Shown here in pieces: positions 1 to 5,143 of a stretch of DNA of 6,273 nt. Source of the DNA: Deltaproteobacteria bacterium (GTDB lineage: Bacteria; Desulfobacterota; Desulfobulbia; Desulfobulbales; BM004); the NCBI GenBank assembly GCA_019312685.1, contig JAFDCR010000286.1, positions 1 through 6,273 on the forward strand. Direction: 5' to 3'. A program made the position numbers and the translations under genes. Each line of letters starts with the position of its first letter. Within the stretch, counting starts at the first letter, position 1. The notes below the pieces were generated by a model. It worked only from the letters and a program-made list of their open reading frames with translations. It did not search any database and was not told the DNA's origin.

Positions 1-1
1 A

Positions 2-484
2 ACTGGTGATAAGTACGCATCCTGCATGAAAAATTTGAACGACAAGCTGCAGGATATCGATTTGCCCCTTTTACTACAGCATGCGATAACAGAAAAGGCT
101 CAAACTCTTGGCATCAAGGTCATTTTCAATGAGACTGATTTGGTAACAGGCGATCAGTTGCAAATTGGCCTGCAGAGATTACAGTTTCGTCAGTGTAAGT
201 TGAAGGGAAAATATTGCCTTGAACTGGTAGTGCGGCTCCGCTTATTCGATAGTTCTCAAGAAACTCTTAAATACGATGCATTTCAAGCTTACTCCAATAA
301 AAATGCTTGGTATGCTGAAAACGACTTGTGGCAACTTCTTCAACATAATGTCCTTAAAGAGTCTCCATGTTTTAATCTGAAAAAATACTGCGAAACTGAG
401 GGAATAAAGACATTTGAAAACGACTTGCTTCGCGGTGTGAGTGCTATCGTTGATGAGTTATTGGTTCCAAACAATCACAGGTAG
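2..484 (+). CDS. unrecognised protein, 5' end probably outside the window
   Basis: I do not recognise this protein. The frame is open from base 2 to the TAG stop at 482-484. The first ATG inside the window (26) gives 152 residues, but nothing resembling a Shine-Dalgarno site precedes it and the frame continues upstream, so the true start probably lies to the left. From Met26 the protein alternates amphipathic strands and helices: a helix ending in EKAQTLGI, paired strands around LQRLQFRQCKLKG and YCLELVVRLRLFD, an aromatic stretch (AYSNKNAWYAEND), and a C-terminal amphipathic helix rich in Leu, Val and Asp/Glu. There is no transmembrane segment. Cysteines at several positions (FRQC, KYC, SPC, KYC) stand out for a protein this small. 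The layout recalls small periplasmic lipoproteins of unknown function, but that is a guess because the N-terminus is not visible. It converges on the receptor gene, and an IS now separates it from the likely shared terminator. Confidence 0.65.
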   Translation, partial: TGDKYASCMKNLNDKLQDIDLPLLLQHAITEKAQTLGIKVIFNETDLVTGDQLQIGLQRLQFRQCKLKGKYCLELVVRLRLFDSSQETLKYDAFQAYSNKNAWYAENDLWQLLQHNVLKESPCFNLKKYCETEGIKTFENDLLRGVSAIVDELLVPNNHR

Positions 485-528
485 TTACTTAGCAAATGGA
501 GCGGTCTTTCATAGTTCATAAAAGACTG

Positions 529-537
529 ACCAATTAT
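529..537. repeat. target-site duplication, left copy (9 bp)
   Basis: ACCAATTAT lies immediately outside the left inverted repeat and is repeated exactly at 1870-1878 outside the right one. A 9-bp duplication fits IS4-family transposition. Identical copies suggest a fairly recent single insertion with no later rearrangement. Confidence 0.9.
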
Positions 538-554
538 CACTAGTGTCCGGAATA
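538..554 (+). repeat. left terminal inverted repeat of the IS
   Basis: This 17-bp sequence is a perfect inverted match to 1853-1869; identity is lost directly after it. The outermost bases CACTAGTG are themselves palindromic, so the exact IS boundary could shift by one base. The 9-bp duplication and symmetric ends favour 538. Confidence 0.9.
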
Positions 555-579
555 ATTTCACCTTATTGTGATTAACCTT

Positions 580-608
580 TTAAAAATAAAAGAAAAATAC
601 GGCATAAT
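580..608 (+). promoter_or_regulatory. possible transposase promoter
   Basis: TTAAAA (580-585, 4 of 6 to the sigma70 -35 consensus) and CATAAT (603-608, 5 of 6 to the -10) are separated by 17 bp. They lie inside the IS upstream of the transposase start at 686. The region is AT-rich, so chance matches are likely. Confidence 0.3.
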
Positions 609-685
609 GTCTGTTATCGACTTGAATTTTCATTCTGTTTCTATCAGCCTTCCTGTTTTCTATTCTTCACAGGGAGGCTCTTCTC

Positions 686-1852
686 ATGTATACAGGCAGA
701 CTCGTTTTTTCTCAAATAATAGATCATATGCCCATGCATACATTCCGCCGATGTGTGCAACGTTACAGGGGCAATCATTGTATAAAACGCTTCAGTTGCC
801 TCGATCAGTTTCTTTGCATGGCATTTGCCCAACTCACGTATCGCGAAAGTCTTCGGGATATAGAGGCGTGTCTGCGTGCCCAGCAGAAAAAACTTTACCA
901 CATGGGTATCCGGGCAAGAATATCACGCAGCACGCTGGCAGAAGCCAATGTAAAACGCGACTGGCGAATTTATGCAGATTTTGCCCAGTTACTTATTTGT
1001 ACAGCCAGGCAACTATACATCAACGACGATTTCGGTGTCGAGCTAGACGAAACCGTCTATGCTCTCGACTCAACAATCATCGATCTCAGTCTGTCAATGT
1101 TTCCGTGGGCCTCCTTCCGGCAAGCCAAAGCTGCAATAAAAGTTCATACGCTGCTGGATCTGCGCGGCAGTATTCCCACATTCATTCATGTCAGCGACGG
1201 CAAATTCCACGATGTCAATATTCTCGACGCATTGATACCAGAACCCGGCAGTTTTTACGTCATGGATCGTGCCTATCTGGACTTCGCCAGGCTGTACATC
1301 ATGAATCAGTGGGCAGCCTTTTTCGTCATCAGGGCCAAATCAAATTTCCGGTTCCGCAGGCTCTATTCACATGCTATCGACAAGAATACAGGCCTGAAGT
1401 GCGACCAGACAATCCTACTGTCAGGTTTTTATTCTTCCAAGGGTTATCCAGAAAAACTCAGACGTATCAAGTATTACGACACAGAGACCAACAACACGCT
1501 GGTTTTTCTGACAAACAATTTTTCCCTTCCGGCACTGACCATTACCCAGTTGTACAAAAGTCGATGGAAGGTGGAATTATTTTTCAAATGGATCAAACAA
1601 CACCTTCGAATCAAATCGTTTTTCGGCACCACCGAGAATGCTGTAAAAACTCAAGTATGGATTGCGGTTTCGGTTTATGTTCTTATAGCCATCATCAAAA
1701 AACGACTCAACCTAGATATGAACCTTTACACAATTCTACAGATTCTAAGCGTTACTATTTTCGAAAAAGTTCCACTATTACAAATAGTTACAGATGCAGA
1801 ATGCAAAATTAACAAGAGCGGGCGTTGTAACCAGTTAAAATTATACGATTAA
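686..1852 (+). CDS. IS4-family DDE transposase, intact
   Basis: This 388-residue protein catalyses excision and insertion of the surrounding IS. The N-terminal ~110 residues are of the type found in many IS4 transposases (DUF4372-like, e.g. FSCLDQFLCMAFAQLTYRES at 36-55), likely for binding the ends. The RNase H-like core follows. First catalytic Asp is D128 (YALDST), second is D194 (VMDRAYLDF), and the Glu is E297 within the IS4 signature Y-2-R-3-E-6-K (Y290, R293, E297, K304). All three catalytic acids are present. The second-Asp motif reads MDRAY where I would expect MDRGY, a mild change. The start is supported by AGGGAGG at 671-677, eight bases before the ATG. The TAA stop directly abuts the right inverted repeat. 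Length is ordinary for the family and no frameshift is visible. Confidence 0.95.
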   Translation: MYTGRLVFSQIIDHMPMHTFRRCVQRYRGNHCIKRFSCLDQFLCMAFAQLTYRESLRDIEACLRAQQKKLYHMGIRARISRSTLAEANVKRDWRIYADFAQLLICTARQLYINDDFGVELDETVYALDSTIIDLSLSMFPWASFRQAKAAIKVHTLLDLRGSIPTFIHVSDGKFHDVNILDALIPEPGSFYVMDRAYLDFARLYIMNQWAAFFVIRAKSNFRFRRLYSHAIDKNTGLKCDQTILLSGFYSSKGYPEKLRRIKYYDTETNNTLVFLTNNFSLPALTITQLYKSRWKVELFFKWIKQHLRIKSFFGTTENAVKTQVWIAVSVYVLIAIIKKRLNLDMNLYTILQILSVTIFEKVPLLQIVTDAECKINKSGRCNQLKLYD

Positions 1853-1869
1853 TATTCCGGACACTAGTG
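1853..1869 (-). repeat. right terminal inverted repeat of the IS
   Basis: Perfect 17-bp inverted match to 538-554. It begins one base after the transposase stop codon. Confidence 0.9.
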
Positions 1870-1878
1870 ACCAATTAT
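1870..1878. repeat. target-site duplication, right copy (9 bp)
   Basis: ACCAATTAT, identical to 529-537, directly outside the right inverted repeat. Confidence 0.9.
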
Positions 1879-2193
1879 ATATAATGATAGGGTTTTATAA
1901 CTGTATCGGTAGTTTAAATTCCTGCTATTCACTGAAGGTTATGAATGACTTCTGAATTACTGAGATGTCCAGATAAAAGCCTCTCCACCCGAGAGGCTTT
2001 TATAATTTGCCTACATTGCCAGTTGAAATAATAACTGGTAATAAACATTCTAGAACCCTAGATTATGGCAAGCTATATGGACTTTTACCCTGTCCTATTT
2101 ATACTGGGAGGAGGTCATTATCATTTATCCCCAGAATTCTTGTGGCAAGATGTGTGTATCTCGACCATGCCGCTGTTTTGTTATCCGCCTGTG
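1879..2193. other. convergent intergenic region, no gene seen
   Basis: This lies between the IS and the receptor stop codon. It contains one strong terminator (1975-2001) and a weak 6-bp hairpin CCAGTT/AACTGG (2019-2038) without a T tract. A 65-codon plus-strand reading frame from 2007 has no ribosome binding site, runs into the antisense of the receptor 3' end and resembles nothing, so I do not call it a gene. Confidence 0.6.
1975..2001. terminator. strong bidirectional intrinsic terminator
   Basis: A perfect 11-bp stem AAAAGCCTCTC / GAGAGGCTTTT has a 5-base loop (CACCC). The T run at the end of the stem continues into TTTTATAATTT on the plus strand. On the minus strand the stem also ends in TTTTAT, so it can act in both directions. 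The receptor gene ends about 190 bp away reading leftward. The gene ending at 484 would have been about 150 bp away before the IS inserted. It therefore probably served both convergent genes. Confidence 0.88.
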
Positions 2194-4116
2194 CTAAAAC
2201 CTGATCCGTAAACCACCCTCGAACCATCTGTCCAGGTTCTTGGCAGAGATGTCCGAGTATTGAGAACCATTGAAGATATTGCGTACGCTGAAAAAGATAT
2301 TCAGGGTCGTGCCCCCCTTGCTGGTGAAGATGTCTTTATTGTAATGGGCGTCCAGAATCATGTCGTCATAGCTGGCCTTGGGATCCCCAGCTCGCAGCTT
2401 GCCAAACTCAATATAGCGGCCGAGCAGCAAGAGGTTGCCGAAGCGCTGCCCTTTATAATGCAACTTGGCGATGAAATTCTGGAAATCTTCACTCTCACGA
2501 TCACCGCCCGGGTCGTTACGGACAAAGGTGTAGCCAAGGCTGGCGGTGAGTCCGGTTAACGGGCTGACCGCTAGATTGAGCTCAAAGCCCTTATTGCTGG
2601 CTCGGCCGGTGTTTTTCATTCTCCTAGTCCTGTCAAAGTCCCAAGTGTCATTCTGTGCATGATAAAAGACATCCGCCTTCAGATGGGTGTTCTTGAAGCG
2701 GATGGATTCGATGCCGGCCTGAAAGGACCAGTCGGTCTCTGGTTTCAAGTCCGGATTGCCGGCCGGAGTGCCGTAAATATCAAGTCCTCTGACACCAACG
2801 ATATTCGGCCGCAGGAAACCACGCGCCACGGTCGCCCGCGCCAGGGTTTCGTCGGTCAGTTGGTAGACCATTCCCAGGCTGGGGTTGACCTCACTGTCAG
2901 AGGTGATATCAGCGATGGAATAATGGTCATAGCGGAGGCCGGGAGTGACCGTCAGCTTGCTCCACTGGATGGTATCGTTCAAGAAAAAGGCCCACTCCAC
3001 GACGTCCCCTTCTTCTTGATTCACCACCGGCGGCAAAGCCGGTTGAAAAGCTGGTCCATATCGCAGGCTGCGGTCATATACGAATTTTTTGTACTCACCA
3101 CCGAAGAGCATGCTATGGTTGCCTCTATTCCAAGTGAGACGGGCGCTGCCACTGTTGTCGGTTTGCGTATAAAATTCACCGCTCGAAAACTCTCCCGTAC
3201 TCAGGGTATACAGTTCACCTTGCGAGTCAATTTTGCGTTGATAAAGGTCCAGGTCAAGCTTCAGGTCTGGGGAAAGGGCGGCGGCCAGACTTCCTTTTAT
3301 AAAGTAATGCTTCCTGTCTGTCTCCCACCCCCAATCCTCATCCGGCAACTTAAGCCACATACCTTTCGGGTCAATGTACCCTCCGGAAAATTGCAGGGAT
3401 AGATCCTCGGTCATATCGGTGATTATTTTTGAGTAGAAGCTCGGGTTGGAGTAGTTTTCGTCGTTTTGAATACCGTCGGTTTTCTGATAACCGCCATAGA
3501 GATAATACCGGACCTTCTGCCCGGCCCGTCCCGCACCCTCGGCTCGGTAGTCCTGGCTTGATCCTTCACCAAAGGAACCATAAAGGGTGCCGGAAGAACG
3601 ATTATCTTGCCCGCCATCCTTGGTGACTACGTTGATAACCCCGCCCAGGGCAGAGCCCCAGGCCGACGAGGCCGGCCCCTTGACGATCTCGATACGCTCG
3701 ATGATCTGCACCGGCAGGCCCCCCGGATTGGCCCAATAGCCATCGTCGTTAAAACGGACACCGTCGACAAGGAGGACTATGTGTTGGTATCTCGAGTCAT
3801 GGATATGGAATGATGCCTCGCCGGCAAATTCATGGCCGTAATGGCTGGAGAGTATACCGGTATAGTTTTGCAGCACCTCTGCCAGGGAGTGGGCGTTCAT
3901 GGCCTCGATCTCCTCGGCCGTAACAATCGTCATGTTCTCGGCCACATGTTTCAGCCTGGTCGGCCTGCGGGTCGGCGCCTCAACGAGCAGCTCCTCCCAG
4001 TCGTAATAGAGCAGCAACTCCTTGGTGGTCTCTGTTTCGAACGCGGCATGCTGTTCAGCAAAGGAATATGAAGCAAGAGGGATGAATAGAGAGAGGATAC
4101 AGATGACTTTTTTCAT
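2194..4116 (-). CDS. TonB-dependent outer-membrane receptor, complete, substrate unknown
   Basis: This 640-residue protein is a TonB-dependent outer-membrane transporter: a 22-strand barrel with a plug that imports scarce ligands (siderophores, cobalamin, metals or others) using TonB/ExbBD energy. A Sec signal peptide occupies residues 1-20 (Lys-Lys, hydrophobic core, cleavage likely after SYSFA). A TonB-box-like stretch ELLVEAPTR is at 42-50. The plug spans about 53-166 and ends in the classic VKGPASSAWGSALGGVINV block. The barrel carries GNPDLKPE at 453-460, a hallmark of the family, and the chain ends in Phe as outer-membrane barrels do. I chose the ATG at 4114-4116, not the in-frame ATG 18 codons upstream, because AGGAGG sits eight bases before it and the signal peptide begins there. 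The usual R-G of the plug is replaced by H-D (FHIHDSRYQH). No cobalamin riboswitch is visible upstream, and no transport partners adjoin. GC is higher than in neighbouring genes. Confidence 0.95.
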   Translation of the reverse strand: MKKVICILSLFIPLASYSFAEQHAAFETETTKELLLYYDWEELLVEAPTRRPTRLKHVAENMTIVTAEEIEAMNAHSLAEVLQNYTGILSSHYGHEFAGEASFHIHDSRYQHIVLLVDGVRFNDDGYWANPGGLPVQIIERIEIVKGPASSAWGSALGGVINVVTKDGGQDNRSSGTLYGSFGEGSSQDYRAEGAGRAGQKVRYYLYGGYQKTDGIQNDENYSNPSFYSKIITDMTEDLSLQFSGGYIDPKGMWLKLPDEDWGWETDRKHYFIKGSLAAALSPDLKLDLDLYQRKIDSQGELYTLSTGEFSSGEFYTQTDNSGSARLTWNRGNHSMLFGGEYKKFVYDRSLRYGPAFQPALPPVVNQEEGDVVEWAFFLNDTIQWSKLTVTPGLRYDHYSIADITSDSEVNPSLGMVYQLTDETLARATVARGFLRPNIVGVRGLDIYGTPAGNPDLKPETDWSFQAGIESIRFKNTHLKADVFYHAQNDTWDFDRTRRMKNTGRASNKGFELNLAVSPLTGLTASLGYTFVRNDPGGDRESEDFQNFIAKLHYKGQRFGNLLLLGRYIEFGKLRAGDPKASYDDMILDAHYNKDIFTSKGGTTLNIFFSVRNIFNGSQYSDISAKNLDRWFEGGLRIRF

Positions 4117-4124
4117 TTCTTGGC

Positions 4125-4130
4125 CCTCCT
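4125..4130 (-). promoter_or_regulatory. ribosome binding site fixing the receptor start
   Basis: On the minus strand AGGAGG is followed by eight bases and then ATG (4116-4114). This supports the start directly ahead of the signal peptide and argues against the longer frame that begins at 4170, whose first 18 residues are not signal-like. Confidence 0.8.
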
Positions 4131-4208
4131 CTTTGCAGCACTCAACACTGAAAGATGATGGCATCTTCAAGTAATATTGAACGGTTAAGATTCATCAGCC
4201 TTTATAGC

Positions 4209-4234
4209 ATTATATTGATGTGGTTGCCCCTCAA
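4209..4234 (-). promoter_or_regulatory. possible promoter of the receptor gene
   Basis: On the minus strand a perfect -10 hexamer TATAAT (4214-4209) is preceded by TTGAGG (4234-4229, 4 of 6 to the -35). The spacing is only 14 bp, shorter than ideal. A better -35 hexamer, TTGACT (4268-4263), lies further upstream without a good -10 at the right distance. No Fur box was seen next to this promoter. Low confidence because the region is AT-rich. Confidence 0.3.
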
Positions 4235-4338
4235 GGTTGATAGGATGGGATTCACGTAATAAAGTCAAGAAAAAATTTTGTTATTTTCTATTAATTCAAT
4301 AAGTTAAGAGTCTCATCCCGTAATTTTTTATATAAAAA

Positions 4339-4356
4339 AGTATTATTAATTATACT
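4339..4356. promoter_or_regulatory. 18-bp near-palindrome overlapping a -10-like sequence
   Basis: AGTATTATTAATTATACT is a palindrome with a single mismatched base pair. Its right end, TATACT (4351-4356), matches the -10 consensus at 5 of 6 positions. It lies 17 bp after a poor -35 (TTATAT, 4329-4334). A palindrome over a -10 is a typical operator arrangement, but the sequence is almost all A/T and could be accidental. Confidence 0.3.
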
Positions 4357-4361
4357 AAATT

Positions 4362-4598
4362 ATGAGGATTATAGACAAGTGCCACAGTGTAGTTGGAAAG
4401 CATTGTAACTTAGGAAAGAAAATTCAGAATGATCCAATGTTTATTATGGGTACAAAGCCTTCAATGGTAGCACCGGCAGTTTTTTTTCTCATCATTGATA
4501 AATTTTTATCCTTTACGAGGAGGATAAACTTCTCTCATCTTTTGTATGATTCATATAATGAATACATGATGGCAACAAGGAGATGGGTGAAGAAGTAA
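4362..4598 (+). CDS. doubtful small ORF (78 aa), unrecognised
   Basis: I do not recognise this protein and am not sure it is real. The frame runs from ATG 4362 to TAA 4596-4598. There is no Shine-Dalgarno site, and a possible -10 (4351-4356) lies so close that transcription would begin about at the ATG, implying leaderless translation or a non-coding RNA. The product is basic, with Cys-Cys-type residues near the N-terminus (DKCHSVVGKHC), a short hydrophobic stretch (APAVFFLIIDKFLSF) and a basic end (ATRRWVKK). In its favour, it stops 18 bases before a good terminator hairpin. An alternative is a small RNA of about 290 nt over the same interval, or a gene remnant. Confidence 0.25.
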   Translation: MRIIDKCHSVVGKHCNLGKKIQNDPMFIMGTKPSMVAPAVFFLIIDKFLSFTRRINFSHLLYDSYNEYMMATRRWVKK

Positions 4599-4616
4599 AT
4601 CAGATAATTAAAATAC

Positions 4617-4651
4617 AAAGGCCCCTGCCAAGTCATCTGAAAGGGCCTTTT
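4617..4651 (+). terminator. intrinsic terminator after the 4362-4598 interval
   Basis: An 8-bp stem AAAGGCCC / GGGCCTTT (4617-4624 and 4643-4650) encloses an 18-base loop and is followed by T and then AATG. The stem is GC-strong in very AT-rich surroundings. The T tract (TTTT) is short, and the A run on the other side means it could also work on the minus strand. Its position 18 bases after a plus-strand stop suggests it ends a plus-strand transcript. Confidence 0.7.
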
Positions 4652-4658
4652 AATGTAC

Positions 4659-4680
4659 ACTGATAATAATTAGTATCAGT
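4659..4680. promoter_or_regulatory. 22-bp near-perfect palindrome, Fur-box-like operator candidate
   Basis: The arms ACTGATA and TATCAGT flank an 8-base centre. The whole 22 bp is self-complementary apart from one base pair. The stretch TGATAATAATTAGTA matches the Fur 7-1-7 consensus (TGATAATnATTATCA) at 12 of 14 fixed positions, with a perfect left arm. It sits just after the terminator and before the long non-coding region, so its target is unclear: an unannotated RNA, the distant channel gene (464 bp away) or nothing. Confidence 0.4.
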
Positions 4681-4797
4681 TGCGCAACTTTTCTCTTTCC
4701 CTATTTAACAACTACACTGATACCAGCAGTATGAGTTCATGTTATATTACGTGTTACGATAACTGCTATCCATCAAAACTGAACGGCCAGCTCTCAT

Positions 4798-4866
4798 AAT
4801 TACTATTGCCAGTACACACCTTCACTCGATTTTTCCTGGAAAATAGTTTCTATTGTGGCAGTAATT
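4798..4866. repeat. bulged inverted repeat with internal hairpin
   Basis: AATTACT-att-GCCA (4798-4811) can pair with TGGCAGTAATT (4856-4866) to make an 11-bp stem interrupted by a 3-base bulge. Within the loop TTTTC-CTG-GAAAA (4831-4843) forms a second small hairpin. The arrangement looks like a folded RNA element or a cruciform, but no T run follows, so it is not a terminator. Function unknown. Confidence 0.4.
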
Positions 4867-5048
4867 TAAAGTTTGCTTAATGGAATGATTGGTCTGTATA
4901 TTTTGGATATCTGTACCTGACATAGGAAGAAGATAATTAAGTAAGGTGTTCCCCGAATTTATCGCTGGAATTCCGAGGTTTTGGGTTTAGCTCGGCGCGA
5001 TTGAAAAAATGGTGACCATTATTTAAATGGCGGTTATCTTTCTGATTA

Positions 5049-5143
5049 GGTCAGGTCTGAGACAGCATGACATCTTCAATAATATAATGGCAAAATTCTG
5101 ATATAAGTTTCATCACTACCTAATTATATCAAACAGACTGACC
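5049..5143 (+). promoter_or_regulatory. leader inverted repeat abutting the K+ channel start codon
   Basis: GGTCAG(G)TCTG at 5049-5059 is complementary to CAGACTGACC at 5134-5143, a 10-bp stem with one bulged G. The right arm ends on the base before the ATG. The gene has no visible Shine-Dalgarno sequence, so this pairing would cover the region where the ribosome must bind. It could be a translational control element or chance; a competing pairing ATTAGGT/ACCTAAT (5045-5051 and 5118-5124) also exists. Confidence 0.3.

Larger units (their letters stand above)
538..1869 (+). mobile_element. complete IS4-family insertion sequence, 1332 bp
   Basis: The element is bounded by perfect 17-bp terminal inverted repeats (CACTAGTGTCCGGAATA and its complement) and flanked by exact 9-bp direct repeats. 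It carries one intact DDE transposase that fills most of its length and stops immediately before the right repeat. There are no passenger genes. All parts needed for transposition appear intact, so it may still be mobile. It lies in the intergenic space after the gene ending at 484. Restoring the empty site by removing 538-1878 joins that gene to the terminator at 1975-2001. Family placement rests on the transposase; the exact subgroup and ISfinder name cannot be assigned by eye. Confidence 0.93.
4652..5143. other. 492-bp non-coding region upstream of the K+ channel gene
   Basis: I find no credible gene on either strand. The region holds a Fur-like palindrome (4659-4680), a long bulged inverted repeat (4798-4866), a small GC-richer patch with a hairpin CCGAG/CTCGG (4973-4995), a 13-bp palindrome AATGGT-G-ACCATT (5008-5020), and an inverted repeat ending at the channel start codon (5049-5143). 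No tRNA or known riboswitch was recognised. Spacing of nearly 500 bp between genes is large for a bacterium and leaves room for a small RNA or extended regulation. Confidence 0.6.

Noticed and set aside
523..532. The 10-mer AGACTGACCA, present here and again at 5135-5144
   Set aside because: Several shared 10-mers are expected by chance in 6 kb, and the contexts differ. Not treated as a repeat.
644..901. Minus-strand 85-codon frame over the transposase start
   Set aside because: Antisense shadow of the conserved N-terminal part of the transposase; no ribosome binding site or recognisable domain.
568..1812. Long 414-codon plus-strand frame inside the IS
   Set aside because: It overlaps the transposase in another frame; the translation is rich in Ser, Arg, His and Cys without domain features, while the transposase frame has all catalytic motifs and a good ribosome binding site.
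2007..2204. 65-codon plus-strand frame after the terminator
   Set aside because: No ribosome binding site or family, and it runs into the antisense of the receptor 3' end. Treated as chance.
2260..4071. Several plus-strand frames of 65-247 codons across the receptor gene, and a minus-strand one at 3423-3617
   Set aside because: All lie within the receptor gene, whose own frame shows signal peptide, plug and barrel signatures. High GC of the gene explains long open antisense frames.
2194..4170. Longer form of the receptor starting 18 codons upstream
   Set aside because: The extra N-terminus is polar and cysteine-bearing and would bury the signal peptide; AGGAGG eight bases before the ATG at 4116 indicates the shorter form.
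4117..4362. Cobalamin riboswitch upstream of the receptor
   Set aside because: I searched the minus strand for a B12-box-like sequence and the typical GC-rich helices and found neither; the leader is short and AT-rich.
4714..4732. A second ACACTGATA...AGTAT stretch resembling the left part of the Fur-like palindrome
   Set aside because: The spacing between the two blocks differs by one base and the symmetry is lost, so it is not a convincing second operator.
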